Shown here one piece after another: positions 39,595-48,158 of a DNA stretch of 64,000 nt. Below the pieces are notes generated by a model. The model had not been told where the DNA came from. It searched no databases and saw nothing but the letters and a program-made list of their open reading frames with translations. Position numbers and translations under genes: made by a program. Position 1 is the first letter of the stretch. The number at the start of each line of letters is the position of its first letter. The stretch lies in NCBI RefSeq assembly GCF_000981805.1, contig NZ_CP011132.1, positions 3,162,001 to 3,226,000 on the forward strand, given 5' to 3'. Source of the stretch: Citrobacter amalonaticus Y19 (GTDB lineage: Bacteria > Pseudomonadota > Gammaproteobacteria > Enterobacterales > Enterobacteriaceae).

Positions 39595-41834
39595 TCGCGC
39601 TGGTTCAGCCAGCGCGCCGCGGCAATCACCCCCTGCCCCAGCGACAATCCGCCATCACCCGCCGGTAACTGCTGCGGGAACAGCAGCGTGAAATCCGCCA
39701 GATAATACGCCAGACGCGCCGACAGTAACCGGTTGTGCATCACCCCACCGCTGAACACCAGCGTGTCGATGCCACGCGCGACGGCCTGTTCGCGCAGCAT
39801 TGCCGCAAACCCTTGCGCCAGCGCGTCGTGGAAGGCCCACGCGCGTTCGACGGGCGTTGCCTGCCAGTTCAACCACTGCGACCAGAAGATTGCCAGATCC
39901 AGTTGATTACCCGCCAGCGGCAACGTCACCGGGTGTTTAACGCCCGCGCATTGCGACGCCAGCGCCTCCAGCGTGCAGGCGGCCTCACCTTCATAGCTGA
40001 GCGATTCTGGCGCGCAGTTCAGCGCTGCGGCAACCGCATCAAACAGACGCCCACAGGACGAGGCCAGCGGCGCGTTAATCCCACGCTCAATCGCCCGCGC
40101 CAGCACGCTCCAGTTCTGCCGCTGCACGACGGCAGTTTCTGGATAGCGCTGCCAGTCCGGCACAAAACGCAGACACTGCGCTAGCAGGTTACGCCAGGGC
40201 TGCTTCGCGGCGAGATCGCCACCGGCAAGCGCCACGGCGGGCAGTCCGCCAAGATGTTCGCACTCACGGTAGTTCACCCGCAGACACTCTGCGCCCCACA
40301 GCGCGCCGTTTTCGCCCATTCCGATTCCGTCCAGCGTCAGGGCGATGACATCGCCGCCGTCCAGCGGCCAGCCGTGCTCGGCAAGACAAGCCGTAGCATG
40401 GGCATGATGATGCAACACACGCTCTGTCGGCAGGTTCATCTCGCTGGCCCACTGGCTGGAGACGTACCCCGGATGGGTATCGCGAACAATGCGCTGCGGC
40501 GTGAAGTCATAGATGTTCTGGATTAACCGCAGCGCGTCACGCCACTGATGCTGGATCCCGTCGTCGCTGAGATCGCCAAGATGCTGACTTAGCACCGCCT
40601 GCTCACCGCGCACCAGGCAGAAGGTGTTTTTCAGATCCGCCCCCAGGCAGAGCATCGGCGGCACGTCGCGAAAGCCCGGCGGCAGCGCCAGCGCGTCCGG
40701 AACATATCCCCGCGAGCGCCGCAGCATTTCGCCGCTTTCACGCACCACGGAGTCGTCCATTCGCTGCACGATGTCGCGATTGTGCAGCAGGAAACCTTCG
40801 GCAATGTCCTGTAAATCGTCAAGCGCCTGTTCGTTGCTGATGGCCGGAGGTTTGCCACTGAGATTGCCGGAGGTCATCACCAGCGGACCGTTCAGCTCCT
40901 GGAGCAGCAGATGCTGCAACGGATTGGCAGGCAGCATCACGCCAACTTCCGCAAGCCCCGGGGCAATGCCGTCACACATCGAGGCGACGTGCTGTTTATC
41001 CACCAGCACAATCGGCGCGGCGGGTGTTTTCAGCAGCCGGCTGGCCGCATCCGGCAAGCCGTTATCATCGGGCAGCATCACCGCCAGCGGTTTTGTCGGA
41101 CGGCGCTTACGCGCGCGAAGGGTTGCCACCGCATCGCCGTTTCGCGCATCGCAGGCCAGATGAAATCCGCCGATGCCCTTAACCGCGACAATGCCCCCCG
41201 CCTTCAGCATCTCAACCGCAGCCTGCAATGCCGCGTCCTTTTCCGCCTGCCGTTCGCCGCTCAGCCAGCTCAGATGCGGACCACACGCCGGGCAAGCCAC
41301 CGGCTGGGCGTGAAAACGTCGGTCACCGGGATCGCGATACTCCTTGTCACATTGCGGACAGAGCGGAAAAGACGCCATCACGGTAAATGGACGGTCGTAG
41401 GGCATCGCCCGGATAATGGTAAAACGCGGGCCACAGTGGGTGCAGTTGATAAACGGATAGCGATAACGCCGCTCACCGGGCGTGTTCATTTCGACAAGAC
41501 ATTCCGGGCAGGTGGCGGCATCGGGCACAATCTGGGTGTTCATCGCACCGCCCGCACTCTGGCGGATGCTGAACTCCGCGGGCTGCTGCCCCCAGTGAAA
41601 TGGCTCACTCTCCACGCTGTCGATACGCGCAAGCGGCGGACAGTGACTATGCAGTTCGCTAATAAACGGCGCGGGATCTTCCAGCAATCGTACCACCACG
41701 CCGTCGCCGTCATTACAGACGTCGCCATGCAACTGAAGCTGCTGCGCCAGTTGCCAGACAAAGGGACGAAAGCCGACGCCCTGGACTTTGCCGCGAATAC
41801 GTAGCTGTACGCCGGAGTGATTGTTTAATGTCAT
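39573..41834 (-). CDS. hypF: HypF, carbamoyltransferase for hydrogenase maturation
   Basis: A 753-residue multidomain protein: N-terminal acylphosphatase domain (VQLRIRGKVQGVGFRPFVWQLAQ), two zinc motifs (CPECLVEMN ... CTHCGPRF and CPQCDKEY ... CPACGPHL), a YrdC-like domain, and a Kae1-like domain with HHHAHATACLAEHG and FSGGVMHNRLL. It converts carbamoyl phosphate to the carbamoyl group carried by HypE, the precursor of the active-site cyanides. The C-terminus ends in REP-encoded residues. The start at 41834 precedes the family N-terminus; a longer frame to 41921 runs into another REP and is rejected. Confidence 0.96.
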   Translation of the reverse strand: MTLNNHSGVQLRIRGKVQGVGFRPFVWQLAQQLQLHGDVCNDGDGVVVRLLEDPAPFISELHSHCPPLARIDSVESEPFHWGQQPAEFSIRQSAGGAMNTQIVPDAATCPECLVEMNTPGERRYRYPFINCTHCGPRFTIIRAMPYDRPFTVMASFPLCPQCDKEYRDPGDRRFHAQPVACPACGPHLSWLSGERQAEKDAALQAAVEMLKAGGIVAVKGIGGFHLACDARNGDAVATLRARKRRPTKPLAVMLPDDNGLPDAASRLLKTPAAPIVLVDKQHVASMCDGIAPGLAEVGVMLPANPLQHLLLQELNGPLVMTSGNLSGKPPAISNEQALDDLQDIAEGFLLHNRDIVQRMDDSVVRESGEMLRRSRGYVPDALALPPGFRDVPPMLCLGADLKNTFCLVRGEQAVLSQHLGDLSDDGIQHQWRDALRLIQNIYDFTPQRIVRDTHPGYVSSQWASEMNLPTERVLHHHAHATACLAEHGWPLDGGDVIALTLDGIGMGENGALWGAECLRVNYRECEHLGGLPAVALAGGDLAAKQPWRNLLAQCLRFVPDWQRYPETAVVQRQNWSVLARAIERGINAPLASSCGRLFDAVAAALNCAPESLSYEGEAACTLEALASQCAGVKHPVTLPLAGNQLDLAIFWSQWLNWQATPVERAWAFHDALAQGFAAMLREQAVARGIDTLVFSGGVMHNRLLSARLAYYLADFTLLFPQQLPAGDGGLSLGQGVIAAARWLNQRDMPDGDA

Positions 41835-41865
41835 TAAGCCGTTCCCGCAGTCATCTATCCCGGTT

Positions 41866-41928
41866 TGCCGGATGGCGCTACGGGGATGCGAACAGTAGGC
41901 CGGATAAGGCGAAGCCGCCATCCGGCAT
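41866..41928. repeat. REP pair upstream of hypF
   Basis: TGCCGGATGGCG (41866-) and GGCCGGATAAGGCG ... CCGCCATCCGGCA (to 41928) form an inverted REP pair between hydN and hypF. Confidence 0.8.
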
Positions 41929-41962
41929 AAGTACGACCGTATTTTACGCGGATTTTCAGATA

Positions 41963-42508
41963 TCAGAACAGCAAAGATGCAGAAGAATCCAGCGCCGCGC
42001 GACGACGTTTTTCGGCGCTGAGTTGCTCAAGCTTGTTGCGATCCACACAAATCAGTGCGTGCGTCGGACAGGCTTCCATACAGGCCGGACCGGCGTCACG
42101 ATGATGACAGAGATCGCACTTGTTGGCTTCCGCTTTTTCCGCCCGCACGTTCAGGCCCGCGCCGCTGTTACGCACGACCGGACGCACCACCACCTCCATT
42201 GCCCCATACGGACAAGCCACCACGCAGGTTTTACAGCCAATGCAACGTTCCTGCATGACATGGACAAAGCCTTTATCACGGCTGATGGCACCGTTCGGAC
42301 AAACGTTCGCACATGGCGCGTCCTCACACTGGCGGCACAATGTCGCCGTCGAGACATTGACGCCTTTGATCACATGGATACGGGGTAAAAAGGTTTCAGG
42401 GGTCAGTGACGCGCAGTCCTGGTTTTCCTGATGGGAGACCACGCAGGCCACCTCACAGGTACGGCAACCAATGCACTTATTGGCGTCTGCAATGATGAAA
42501 CGGTTCAT
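41963..42508 (-). CDS. hydN: HydN, 4Fe-4S electron-transfer protein
   Basis: A 181-residue ferredoxin-like protein with four cysteine clusters: CIGCRTCEVAC (near 12-22), CRQCEDAPCANVCP, CIGCKTCVVACP, and CDLCHHRDAGPACMEACP. It resembles HycB and is linked to formate dehydrogenase H activity in E. coli. It is co-transcribed leftward with hypF behind a sigma-54-like element (42545-42559). The start at 42508 gives the family N-terminus MNRFIIADANKCIGC. Confidence 0.95.
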   Translation of the reverse strand: MNRFIIADANKCIGCRTCEVACVVSHQENQDCASLTPETFLPRIHVIKGVNVSTATLCRQCEDAPCANVCPNGAISRDKGFVHVMQERCIGCKTCVVACPYGAMEVVVRPVVRNSGAGLNVRAEKAEANKCDLCHHRDAGPACMEACPTHALICVDRNKLEQLSAEKRRRAALDSSASLLF

Positions 42509-42543
42509 CAAACTCTCCAGCAATGACAGATAATGTGCCGAAA

Positions 42544-42562
42544 CATTCACAAATCATGCCAG
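42544..42562 (-). promoter_or_regulatory. Sigma-54-like element upstream of hydN
   Basis: Read leftward, CTGGCATGATTTGTGAATG matches the -24 block (TGGCA) and the spacing, but has GA instead of the usual GC at -12. The same -24 block occurs in the hyc and hyp promoters. Promoter activity is therefore uncertain. Confidence 0.5.
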
Positions 42563-42618
42563 TTTTTTATCTTGCTGTAATTTAACGATATTTAAATACG
42601 GAGGGCGACCATTGCGGT

Positions 42619-42642
42619 GTCATCGTCACGAATGACGATGAC
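42619..42642. promoter_or_regulatory. Perfect inverted repeat between hydN and ascG
   Basis: GTCATCGTCA-CGAA-TGACGATGAC is a 10-bp perfect inverted repeat. It lies about 60 bases upstream of the hydN sigma-54 element and just past the ascG stop. Similar GTCATCGTC/TGACGA words occur in the hyc-hyp gap, so an FhlA activator site is plausible; it could also act as an ascG terminator hairpin, though there is no U-run. Confidence 0.5.
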
Positions 42643-42654
42643 GGGTGACAATTT

Positions 42655-43668
42655 TTATCGCGCCGCGACAGGCGCAACAGAATCGCGGCAGATCAGCGTG
42701 CCGGTGAAGCTTTTCGGTGGCGTAAACGCCCCGCCGTCCAGCATGAAGATGAGTCGACCGATGGTCTCCTGAATCATCTCCGTCACCGGAATTTTGACGC
42801 TGGAGAGTGCCGGTATGGTGTAGGGCGCCATCGCGATATCGTCAAAACCGATCACCGACACCCGAGACGGCACGGCCAGCCCTTTGTCATGCAACTGTTT
42901 GATGGCCCCAATCGCCATGTCGTCGTTGCTGGCTACCAGCGCACTGAACGTCACGTTGCGCGAAAGCAGCGCGTCCACTCCCGCCGCGCCGCAGGCAGGC
43001 GTCCATTTCCCCTTAACGATCAGCTCGTCATTGACGGCGATACCGTGTCGGGTCAGCGCCTCTTTGTACCCCGACAGGCGTTCAACCCCGGTCGGCGAGT
43101 CCATCGAGCCGGTAATAAAGGCAATCTGCTGATGGCCTGCGGCAATCAGTTCCGCCACGGCGTTAAAACTGGTTTGCTTTTGATCGCACCAGACGCAGTG
43201 GCTGCTGTTTTTTCGTAACCGGCGGTTAAGAACCATAATCGGCTGCGAGTGGCTGTCGATAATTTTATCGATCTCATCCACGCTGAGAAAACGCGGGTAG
43301 ATCATAATGGCGTCGCAGCGCAAATCCAGCAGATACTGGATCGCCTGACGCTCTTCCTCGGCGCTGTGCTTACCATCCGCAAGCAGCAACTGGCGGCCTT
43401 TGTCTTCCGCCATCCGCGCGGTGTGAAACAGTAACTCGCTGAAATAGACGCCGTGGTAGAGGGTGTTGGTCACCACCAGTCCCAGCGTCTGACTGGTTTT
43501 CGCCGCAAGGCTACGCGCCAGCAGGTTTGGCCGATAACCGCTCTCTTCAATCGCCTGAAAGACGCGATCCTTCGTTTCCTGGCTGACGTAGCCATTCCCT
43601 GAAAGCACCCTGGAGACCGTCGCCTTCGACACCCCGGCCCGCTGCGCTACCTCCAGCATCGTCGTCAT
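42655..43668 (-). CDS. ascG: AscG, LacI-family repressor of ascFB
   Basis: A 337-residue LacI/GalR regulator with the N-terminal HTH MTTMLEVAQRAGVSKATVSRVLSGNGYVSQETKDRVFQAIEESGYRPN and a periplasmic-binding-protein-like sensor domain. It represses the divergent ascFB operon for beta-glucosides such as arbutin and salicin. A GAAACCGGTTCC operator lies in the shared gap. Confidence 0.95.
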   Translation of the reverse strand: MTTMLEVAQRAGVSKATVSRVLSGNGYVSQETKDRVFQAIEESGYRPNLLARSLAAKTSQTLGLVVTNTLYHGVYFSELLFHTARMAEDKGRQLLLADGKHSAEEERQAIQYLLDLRCDAIMIYPRFLSVDEIDKIIDSHSQPIMVLNRRLRKNSSHCVWCDQKQTSFNAVAELIAAGHQQIAFITGSMDSPTGVERLSGYKEALTRHGIAVNDELIVKGKWTPACGAAGVDALLSRNVTFSALVASNDDMAIGAIKQLHDKGLAVPSRVSVIGFDDIAMAPYTIPALSSVKIPVTEMIQETIGRLIFMLDGGAFTPPKSFTGTLICRDSVAPVAAR

Positions 43669-43756
43669 AAGTTTTCTTCCTTTTCTCGCAATGGGATGCA
43701 GTGTACTTCACCTCCGCGTAGTTGTCCCAGATGCTAAATCACGCCAGGAAATATCG

Positions 43757-43772
43757 AGTGACTCAAATCACA
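43757..43772. promoter_or_regulatory. CRP site in the ascG-ascF gap
   Basis: AGTGA-CTCAAA-TCACA is a near-consensus CRP site (TGTGA-N6-TCACA), positioned about 160 bases before ascF and 90 bases before ascG. Confidence 0.7.
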
Positions 43773-43832
43773 ATTCAGACAAATAAACAAAATTAAACAT
43801 TGCCTGATAATTACAAATTATTCATGATTTTG

Positions 43833-43846
43833 TGGAACCGGTTTCT
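43833..43846. promoter_or_regulatory. AscG operator
   Basis: TGGAACCGGTTTCT is centred on CCGG and close to the LacI/GalR-type AscG operator (TGAAACCGGTTTCA). It lies about 90 bases before ascF. Confidence 0.7.
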
Positions 43847-43932
43847 CACCAGCGTTTCATCACCGACGATCGTTCAGACGAACGCACGGCAAAATAAAAC
43901 GTACCCTACTGATAAAACAGGATAAAAATCCT

Positions 43933-45387
43933 ATGTCCAAGAATTATGCAGCGCTGGCGCGCTCCGTGGTGACGGCTCTGGGCGGCGTCGACAACATCAC
44001 CGCAGTGACACACTGCATGACGCGTCTGCGTTTCGTCGTGAAAGATGACGCGCGGGTCGACAGCGCCACGCTCAAAACCCTCAGCGGCGTACTCGGCGTG
44101 GTTCGCAGCGACAACCAGTGTCAGGTCATCATCGGTAATACCGTCTCCCAGGCGTATCGGGAAGTCGTCAGCCTGCTGCCCGGCGATATGCAACCTGCCG
44201 AACCCGTCGGTAAACCGAAGCTGACGCTCAGACGCATTGGCGCAGGGATCCTGGATGCGCTGATCGGCACCATGTCGCCGCTGATCCCGGCGATTATCGG
44301 CGGATCGATGCTCAAACTGTTGGCGATGATCCTTGAAATGACCGGCGTGCTGGAAAAAGGCTCTTCCACGTTAACGATCCTGACCGTGATCGGCGATGGC
44401 GCCTTCTTCTTCCTGCCGTTAATGGTGGCGGCATCAGCGGCAATTAAATTCAAAACTAACATGTCGCTGGCGATCGCCATTGCCGGGGTGCTGGTGCATC
44501 CGAGCTTTATCGATCTGATGGCGAAAGCGGCGCAGGGCGAACACGTTGAATTCGCGCTGATCCCGGTCACGGCGGTGAAATATACCTATACGGTGATCCC
44601 GGCGCTGGTCATGACCTGGTGCCTGTCGTATATCGAACGCTGGGTGGATCGCATTACCCCCGCGGTCACCAAAAACTTCCTGAAACCCATGCTGATCGTG
44701 CTGATCGCCGCACCGCTTGCCATCGTCCTGATCGGGCCAATTGGCATCTGGATCGGTAGCGCCATTTCAGCGCTGGTCTATACCATTCACGGCTATCTCG
44801 GCTGGCTGTCTGTCGCCATTATGGGCGCACTGTGGCCGCTGCTGGTGATGACCGGGATGCACCGCGTCTTTACGCCGACCATCATCCAGACCATCGCCGA
44901 AACGGGCAAAGAAGGAATGGTAATGCCGTCCGAAATTGGTGCCAACCTGTCGCTTGGCGGCTCCTCGCTGGCGGTTGCCTGGAAAACGAAAAACCCGGAA
45001 CTGCGCCAGACCGCGCTGGCCGCCGCCGCTTCCGCCATTATGGCCGGGATTTCGGAACCGGCCCTCTACGGGGTGGCGGTACGTCTGAAACGTCCGCTGA
45101 TTGCGAGTCTTATCAGCGGCTTCATTTGTGGTGCGGTTGCCGGGATGGCCGGACTCGCCAGCCACTCGATGGCGGCACCGGGCCTGTTTACCAGCGTTCA
45201 GTTCTTCGATCCGGCTAATCCCATGACCATCGTCTGGGTGTTCGGCGTCATGGCGCTGGCGGTCGTGTTGTCGTTTGTCCTGACGCTGCTGCTGGGCTTT
45301 GAGGATATCCCCGTCGAGGATGCAGCCGCACAGGCACGAAAAAACCAGGCTGCGCAACCGTCCGCGGTAAAAAGCGCCAGCGTCTGA
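43933..45387 (+). CDS. ascF: AscF, beta-glucoside PTS EIIBC
   Basis: A 484-residue PTS permease with an N-terminal EIIB domain whose phosphocysteine is in ITAVTHCMTRLRFVVKDDA, then an EIIC membrane domain with about ten helices (GTMSPLIPAIIGGSMLKLL; GMHRVFTPTIIQT; ISEPALYGVAVRLKRPLI). It imports and phosphorylates arbutin, salicin and cellobiose-type sugars, and needs an EIIA from elsewhere. Followed by ascB after 22 bases. Confidence 0.95.
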   Translation: MSKNYAALARSVVTALGGVDNITAVTHCMTRLRFVVKDDARVDSATLKTLSGVLGVVRSDNQCQVIIGNTVSQAYREVVSLLPGDMQPAEPVGKPKLTLRRIGAGILDALIGTMSPLIPAIIGGSMLKLLAMILEMTGVLEKGSSTLTILTVIGDGAFFFLPLMVAASAAIKFKTNMSLAIAIAGVLVHPSFIDLMAKAAQGEHVEFALIPVTAVKYTYTVIPALVMTWCLSYIERWVDRITPAVTKNFLKPMLIVLIAAPLAIVLIGPIGIWIGSAISALVYTIHGYLGWLSVAIMGALWPLLVMTGMHRVFTPTIIQTIAETGKEGMVMPSEIGANLSLGGSSLAVAWKTKNPELRQTALAAAASAIMAGISEPALYGVAVRLKRPLIASLISGFICGAVAGMAGLASHSMAAPGLFTSVQFFDPANPMTIVWVFGVMALAVVLSFVLTLLLGFEDIPVEDAAAQARKNQAAQPSAVKSASV

Positions 45388-45409
45388 CTGTTATTCACTG
45401 AGGTTTATT

Positions 45410-46834
45410 ATGGCTGTATTTCCGCAAGGATTTTTATGGGGCGGCGCACTGGCCGCCAACCAGTCTGAAGGGGCATACCGGGAGGGCGGCAAAGGGCTGA
45501 CCACCGTCGATATGATCCCGCACGGCGAGCATCGCATGCCGGTCAAACTGGGACTGGAGAAACGCTTTCAACTGCGGAATGACGAATTTTATCCAAGCCA
45601 CGAGGCAATCGATTTTTATCATCGCTATAAAGACGATATCGCCCTGATGGCGGAAATGGGCTTCACCGTCTTTCGTACCTCGATTGCCTGGAGCCGTATT
45701 TATCCCAACGGCGACGAACTGACGCCAAACGAGGAAGGTATTGCGTTCTATCGCGCGGTGTTTGCCGAGTGCAAAAAATACGGTATTGAACCGCTGGTGA
45801 CGCTGTGTCACTTCGATGTACCGATGCATCTGGTCACCGAATACGGCTCCTGGCGTAACCGCAAGATGGTGGATTTTTTCACTCGCTATGCGCGCACCTG
45901 TTTTGAAGCCTTCGACGGTCTGGTGAAATACTGGCTGACCTTCAATGAAATCAACATCATGCTGCACAGCCCGTTCTCCGGCGCCGGGCTGGTGTTTGAA
46001 GAGGGGGAAAATCAGGATCAGGTGAAATATCAGGCCGCGCACCATGAGCTGATCGCCAGCGCCCTGGCGACGAAAATCGCTCATGAGGTAAACCCGCAAA
46101 ACCAGGTCGGCTGTATGTTGGCGGGCGGGAACTTTTACCCGTACTCCTGTAAGCCGGAAGATGTCTGGACGGCGCTGGAAAAAGACCGCGAAAACCTGTT
46201 CTTTATTGATGTGCAGGCGCGCGGGGCGTATCCCGCCTATTCCGCTCGCGTGTTCCGCGAGAAAGGCGTGGTGATAGAGAAAGCCCCGGAAGATGATGCG
46301 ATCCTGAAAAATACCGTCGATTTTGTCTCTTTCAGTTATTACGCATCACGCTGTGCGTCGGCTGAGATGAACACCAGGAACACCAGTGCCGCGAACGTGG
46401 TGAAGTCACTTCGCAACCCGTACCTTCAGGTGAGCGACTGGGGTTGGGGAATAGACCCGCTTGGCCTGCGCATCACCATGAACATGATGTACGACCGCTA
46501 TCAGAAACCGCTGTTTCTGGTGGAAAACGGTCTTGGGGCAAAAGATGAAATCGATGCCGACGGCAACATTAATGACGATTACCGCATCAGCTATCTGCGC
46601 GAACATATCCGGGCCATGGCTGACGCCATTGAGGATGGTGTGCCGCTGATGGGTTACACCACCTGGGGCTGTATCGATCTGGTGGCCGCGTCGACGGGGG
46701 AGATGAGCAAACGGTATGGATTTGTCTATGTCGACCGTGATGATGCCGGGAACGGTACGCTTGCGCGAACCCGTAAAAAATCGTTCTGGTGGTATAAAAA
46801 AGTGATCGCCAGCAACGGGCAGGATCTGGCGTAA
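45410..46834 (+). CDS. ascB: AscB, 6-phospho-beta-glucosidase (GH1)
   Basis: A 474-residue GH1 enzyme, MAVFPQGFLWGGALAANQSEGAYREGGKG..., with the acid/base glutamate in WLTFNEINIM and the nucleophile in LFLVENGLGAKDE. It hydrolyses the phosphorylated beta-glucosides delivered by AscF. Co-transcribed with ascF and probably ended near the REP that follows. Confidence 0.96.
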   Translation: MAVFPQGFLWGGALAANQSEGAYREGGKGLTTVDMIPHGEHRMPVKLGLEKRFQLRNDEFYPSHEAIDFYHRYKDDIALMAEMGFTVFRTSIAWSRIYPNGDELTPNEEGIAFYRAVFAECKKYGIEPLVTLCHFDVPMHLVTEYGSWRNRKMVDFFTRYARTCFEAFDGLVKYWLTFNEINIMLHSPFSGAGLVFEEGENQDQVKYQAAHHELIASALATKIAHEVNPQNQVGCMLAGGNFYPYSCKPEDVWTALEKDRENLFFIDVQARGAYPAYSARVFREKGVVIEKAPEDDAILKNTVDFVSFSYYASRCASAEMNTRNTSAANVVKSLRNPYLQVSDWGWGIDPLGLRITMNMMYDRYQKPLFLVENGLGAKDEIDADGNINDDYRISYLREHIRAMADAIEDGVPLMGYTTWGCIDLVAASTGEMSKRYGFVYVDRDDAGNGTLARTRKKSFWWYKKVIASNGQDLA

Positions 46835-46840
46835 ACAGGT

Positions 46841-46866
46841 TGCCGGATGGCGCTCGCGCTGTCCGG
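46841..46866. repeat. REP-like palindrome after ascB
   Basis: TGCCGGATGGCGC and GCGCTGTCCGGT form a short degenerate REP unit just after the ascB stop. Confidence 0.6.
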
Positions 46867-46957
46867 TCTTTTCCGCCTCCCTCCCTTTCCCATTACATCT
46901 TTTGCATTCTGTTTCCGTTATCTTCCTTCCAGTTTCCAGTTTGCCCCTTCCCTTTTA

Positions 46958-46977
46958 TACTGGTATTTTATACAGGT
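46958..46977 (+). promoter_or_regulatory. LexA box upstream of the SymE-like gene
   Basis: TACTGGTATTTTATACAGGT contains CTG-N10-CAG with an AT-rich centre, the LexA operator pattern. It overlaps a plausible promoter: TTGCCC (46941-46946), 17-base spacer, TATTTT (46964-46969). The gene starts 35 bases downstream, so LexA binding would block transcription. Confidence 0.75.
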
Positions 46978-47012
46978 ATTTTCATCTACTCGTGGGCAAC
47001 AAGGAATCGTTT

Positions 47013-47264
47013 ATGACTATTGAGACTGGCAGTCCTGAAGTCGCTATCAGCAGGCCGTTTCGTCGTTTAAAGGTGAGCTATGTCAGAAAGCGCCATGAAG
47101 ATCCGAAAACCGGCAATACGCGCCGCTATAGCCGGCATGCGTCGTTAACCATTAATGGCGACTGGCTGGAACAGGCGGGGTTCCCGACCGGCACCATCGT
47201 CAATGTGGCCGTGATGCAGGGGAAATTAGTGATTGAGCAGGTGAGAGAAGAACAGGCCGGATGA
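47013..47264 (+). CDS. SymE-like SOS-associated toxin-family protein
   Basis: An 83-residue basic protein. Its core RRLKVSYVRKRHEDPKTGNTRRYSRHASLTINGDWLEQAGFPTGTIVNVAVMQGKLVIEQV matches the SymE/AbrB-fold family: short beta-strands, the conserved LxGxWLExAGFxTGTxVxVxVMxGxLVI pattern. It ends soon after this domain, lacking the C-terminal extension of E. coli SymE. The LexA box at 46958 fits the SOS control known for symE. The start at 47013 is chosen over an upstream ATG at 46902, which precedes the LexA box. Toxicity, and any antisense SymR-like RNA, are unproven. Its last codons lie in a REP-like palindrome. Confidence 0.8.
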   Translation: MTIETGSPEVAISRPFRRLKVSYVRKRHEDPKTGNTRRYSRHASLTINGDWLEQAGFPTGTIVNVAVMQGKLVIEQVREEQAG

Positions 47265-47283
47265 GGTCAGACCGTCATCCGGC
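47256..47283. repeat. REP-like palindrome at the end of the SymE-like gene
   Basis: GCCGGATGAGG / CCGTCATCCGGC form an inverted repeat overlapping the last codons and stop. It sits between the convergent SymE-like gene and hycI and could serve as a terminator. Confidence 0.6.
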
Positions 47284-47290
47284 GTGAACA

Positions 47291-47755
47291 TCACGACGCG
47301 TCTAAAGCCGCGAAACCGCCGTGGCCTTCCCAACCGTCAAGACGCTGGTAAACGGTGTCGACGGCGTCCTTAATCGGCTGGGTCATGGGGTAATAAAATC
47401 CGACGATATCGGGTTGAATACCGAGGAAGATCACCTCACCGACGTCTTCTTTGAGCTGATCGACCAGATAGTTCAGCGGCATATTGTGGGTGGTCATCAT
47501 GAACATCTCGGCGATATCGTCAGGATCAATAATGCGGATCTCGCCGGGATTCAGCCCCATATCGGTGGCATCCACGATCAGCAGACGATCCGGTCGTAGT
47601 TCGCGGATGGCCACAATATCGTTTTCCGGCGCACTGCCGCCGTCGATGACCACCCAATGGCCCTTCGCCTGCGCCGCACATTTTTCTGCCAACAGCGGAC
47701 CCGCGCCGTCATCCCCCATCATGCTGTTGCCAACACACAATAAAACGTCAGTCAC
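47291..47755 (-). CDS. hycI: HycI, hydrogenase 3 maturation endopeptidase
   Basis: The 154-residue protease of the HyaD/HycI family begins MTDVLLCVGNSMMGDDGAGPLLAEKC; the acidic residues at the start (MMGDDG) and in IVDATDMGLNPGEI coordinate nickel in the substrate. It removes the C-terminal peptide of HycE after nickel insertion. Last gene of the hyc operon; overlaps hycH by eight bases. Confidence 0.96.
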   Translation of the reverse strand: MTDVLLCVGNSMMGDDGAGPLLAEKCAAQAKGHWVVIDGGSAPENDIVAIRELRPDRLLIVDATDMGLNPGEIRIIDPDDIAEMFMMTTHNMPLNYLVDQLKEDVGEVIFLGIQPDIVGFYYPMTQPIKDAVDTVYQRLDGWEGHGGFAALDAS

Positions 47756-48158
47756 GGTGTCTCCTCACCATCAGGTAAATGGCGCTCTCCTGATGAATAT
47801 CATGCAGCATGCTGAGCATCTGTTTACTCCATGCTTGCTGTTCCGGGGTCTGTACGGCAAGCGCACGATCGAACGCGTGCGCCAGCATTTGCACATGATT
47901 AAAATCGATGACAATCTCGCCGTACTTCGGCACCCCTTCCATCTTCCGGCGGGCCTCGCTCCCCTCTTCCAGCGTGGCAATCCACGCCAGATACGCCTCC
48001 CACGGGCAGGTCAGCGCCGCTTCCAGACAGTCGATGATCCCAAGATGGTGACCAATCGCCAGGCTGTAATAGACAACCTGCTGCGCCTCTGCGGGCGTCG
48101 CATCGTTCTCATCAATAAACTTACGGCTCAGTTGACTGAACACCACCGTTTCACTCAT
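47748..48158 (-). CDS. hycH: HycH, hydrogenase 3 assembly protein
   Basis: A 136-residue soluble protein, MSETVVFSQLSRKFIDENDATPAEAQQVVYYSLAIGHHLGIIDCLEAAL..., matching HycH. In E. coli it is needed for full processing of HycE, but is not part of the final complex. Overlaps both neighbours (hycG by four bases, hycI by eight). The exact biochemical role is unclear. Confidence 0.95.
   Translation of the reverse strand: MSETVVFSQLSRKFIDENDATPAEAQQVVYYSLAIGHHLGIIDCLEAALTCPWEAYLAWIATLEEGSEARRKMEGVPKYGEIVIDFNHVQMLAHAFDRALAVQTPEQQAWSKQMLSMLHDIHQESAIYLMVRRHRD

Noticed and set aside
41835..41921. N-terminal extension of hypF by 29 codons
   Set aside because: The added codons fall in a REP element and do not match the HypF family start.
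46902..47012. Longer start for the SymE-like gene
   Set aside because: The extension would cover the LexA box and promoter, and has no family match.
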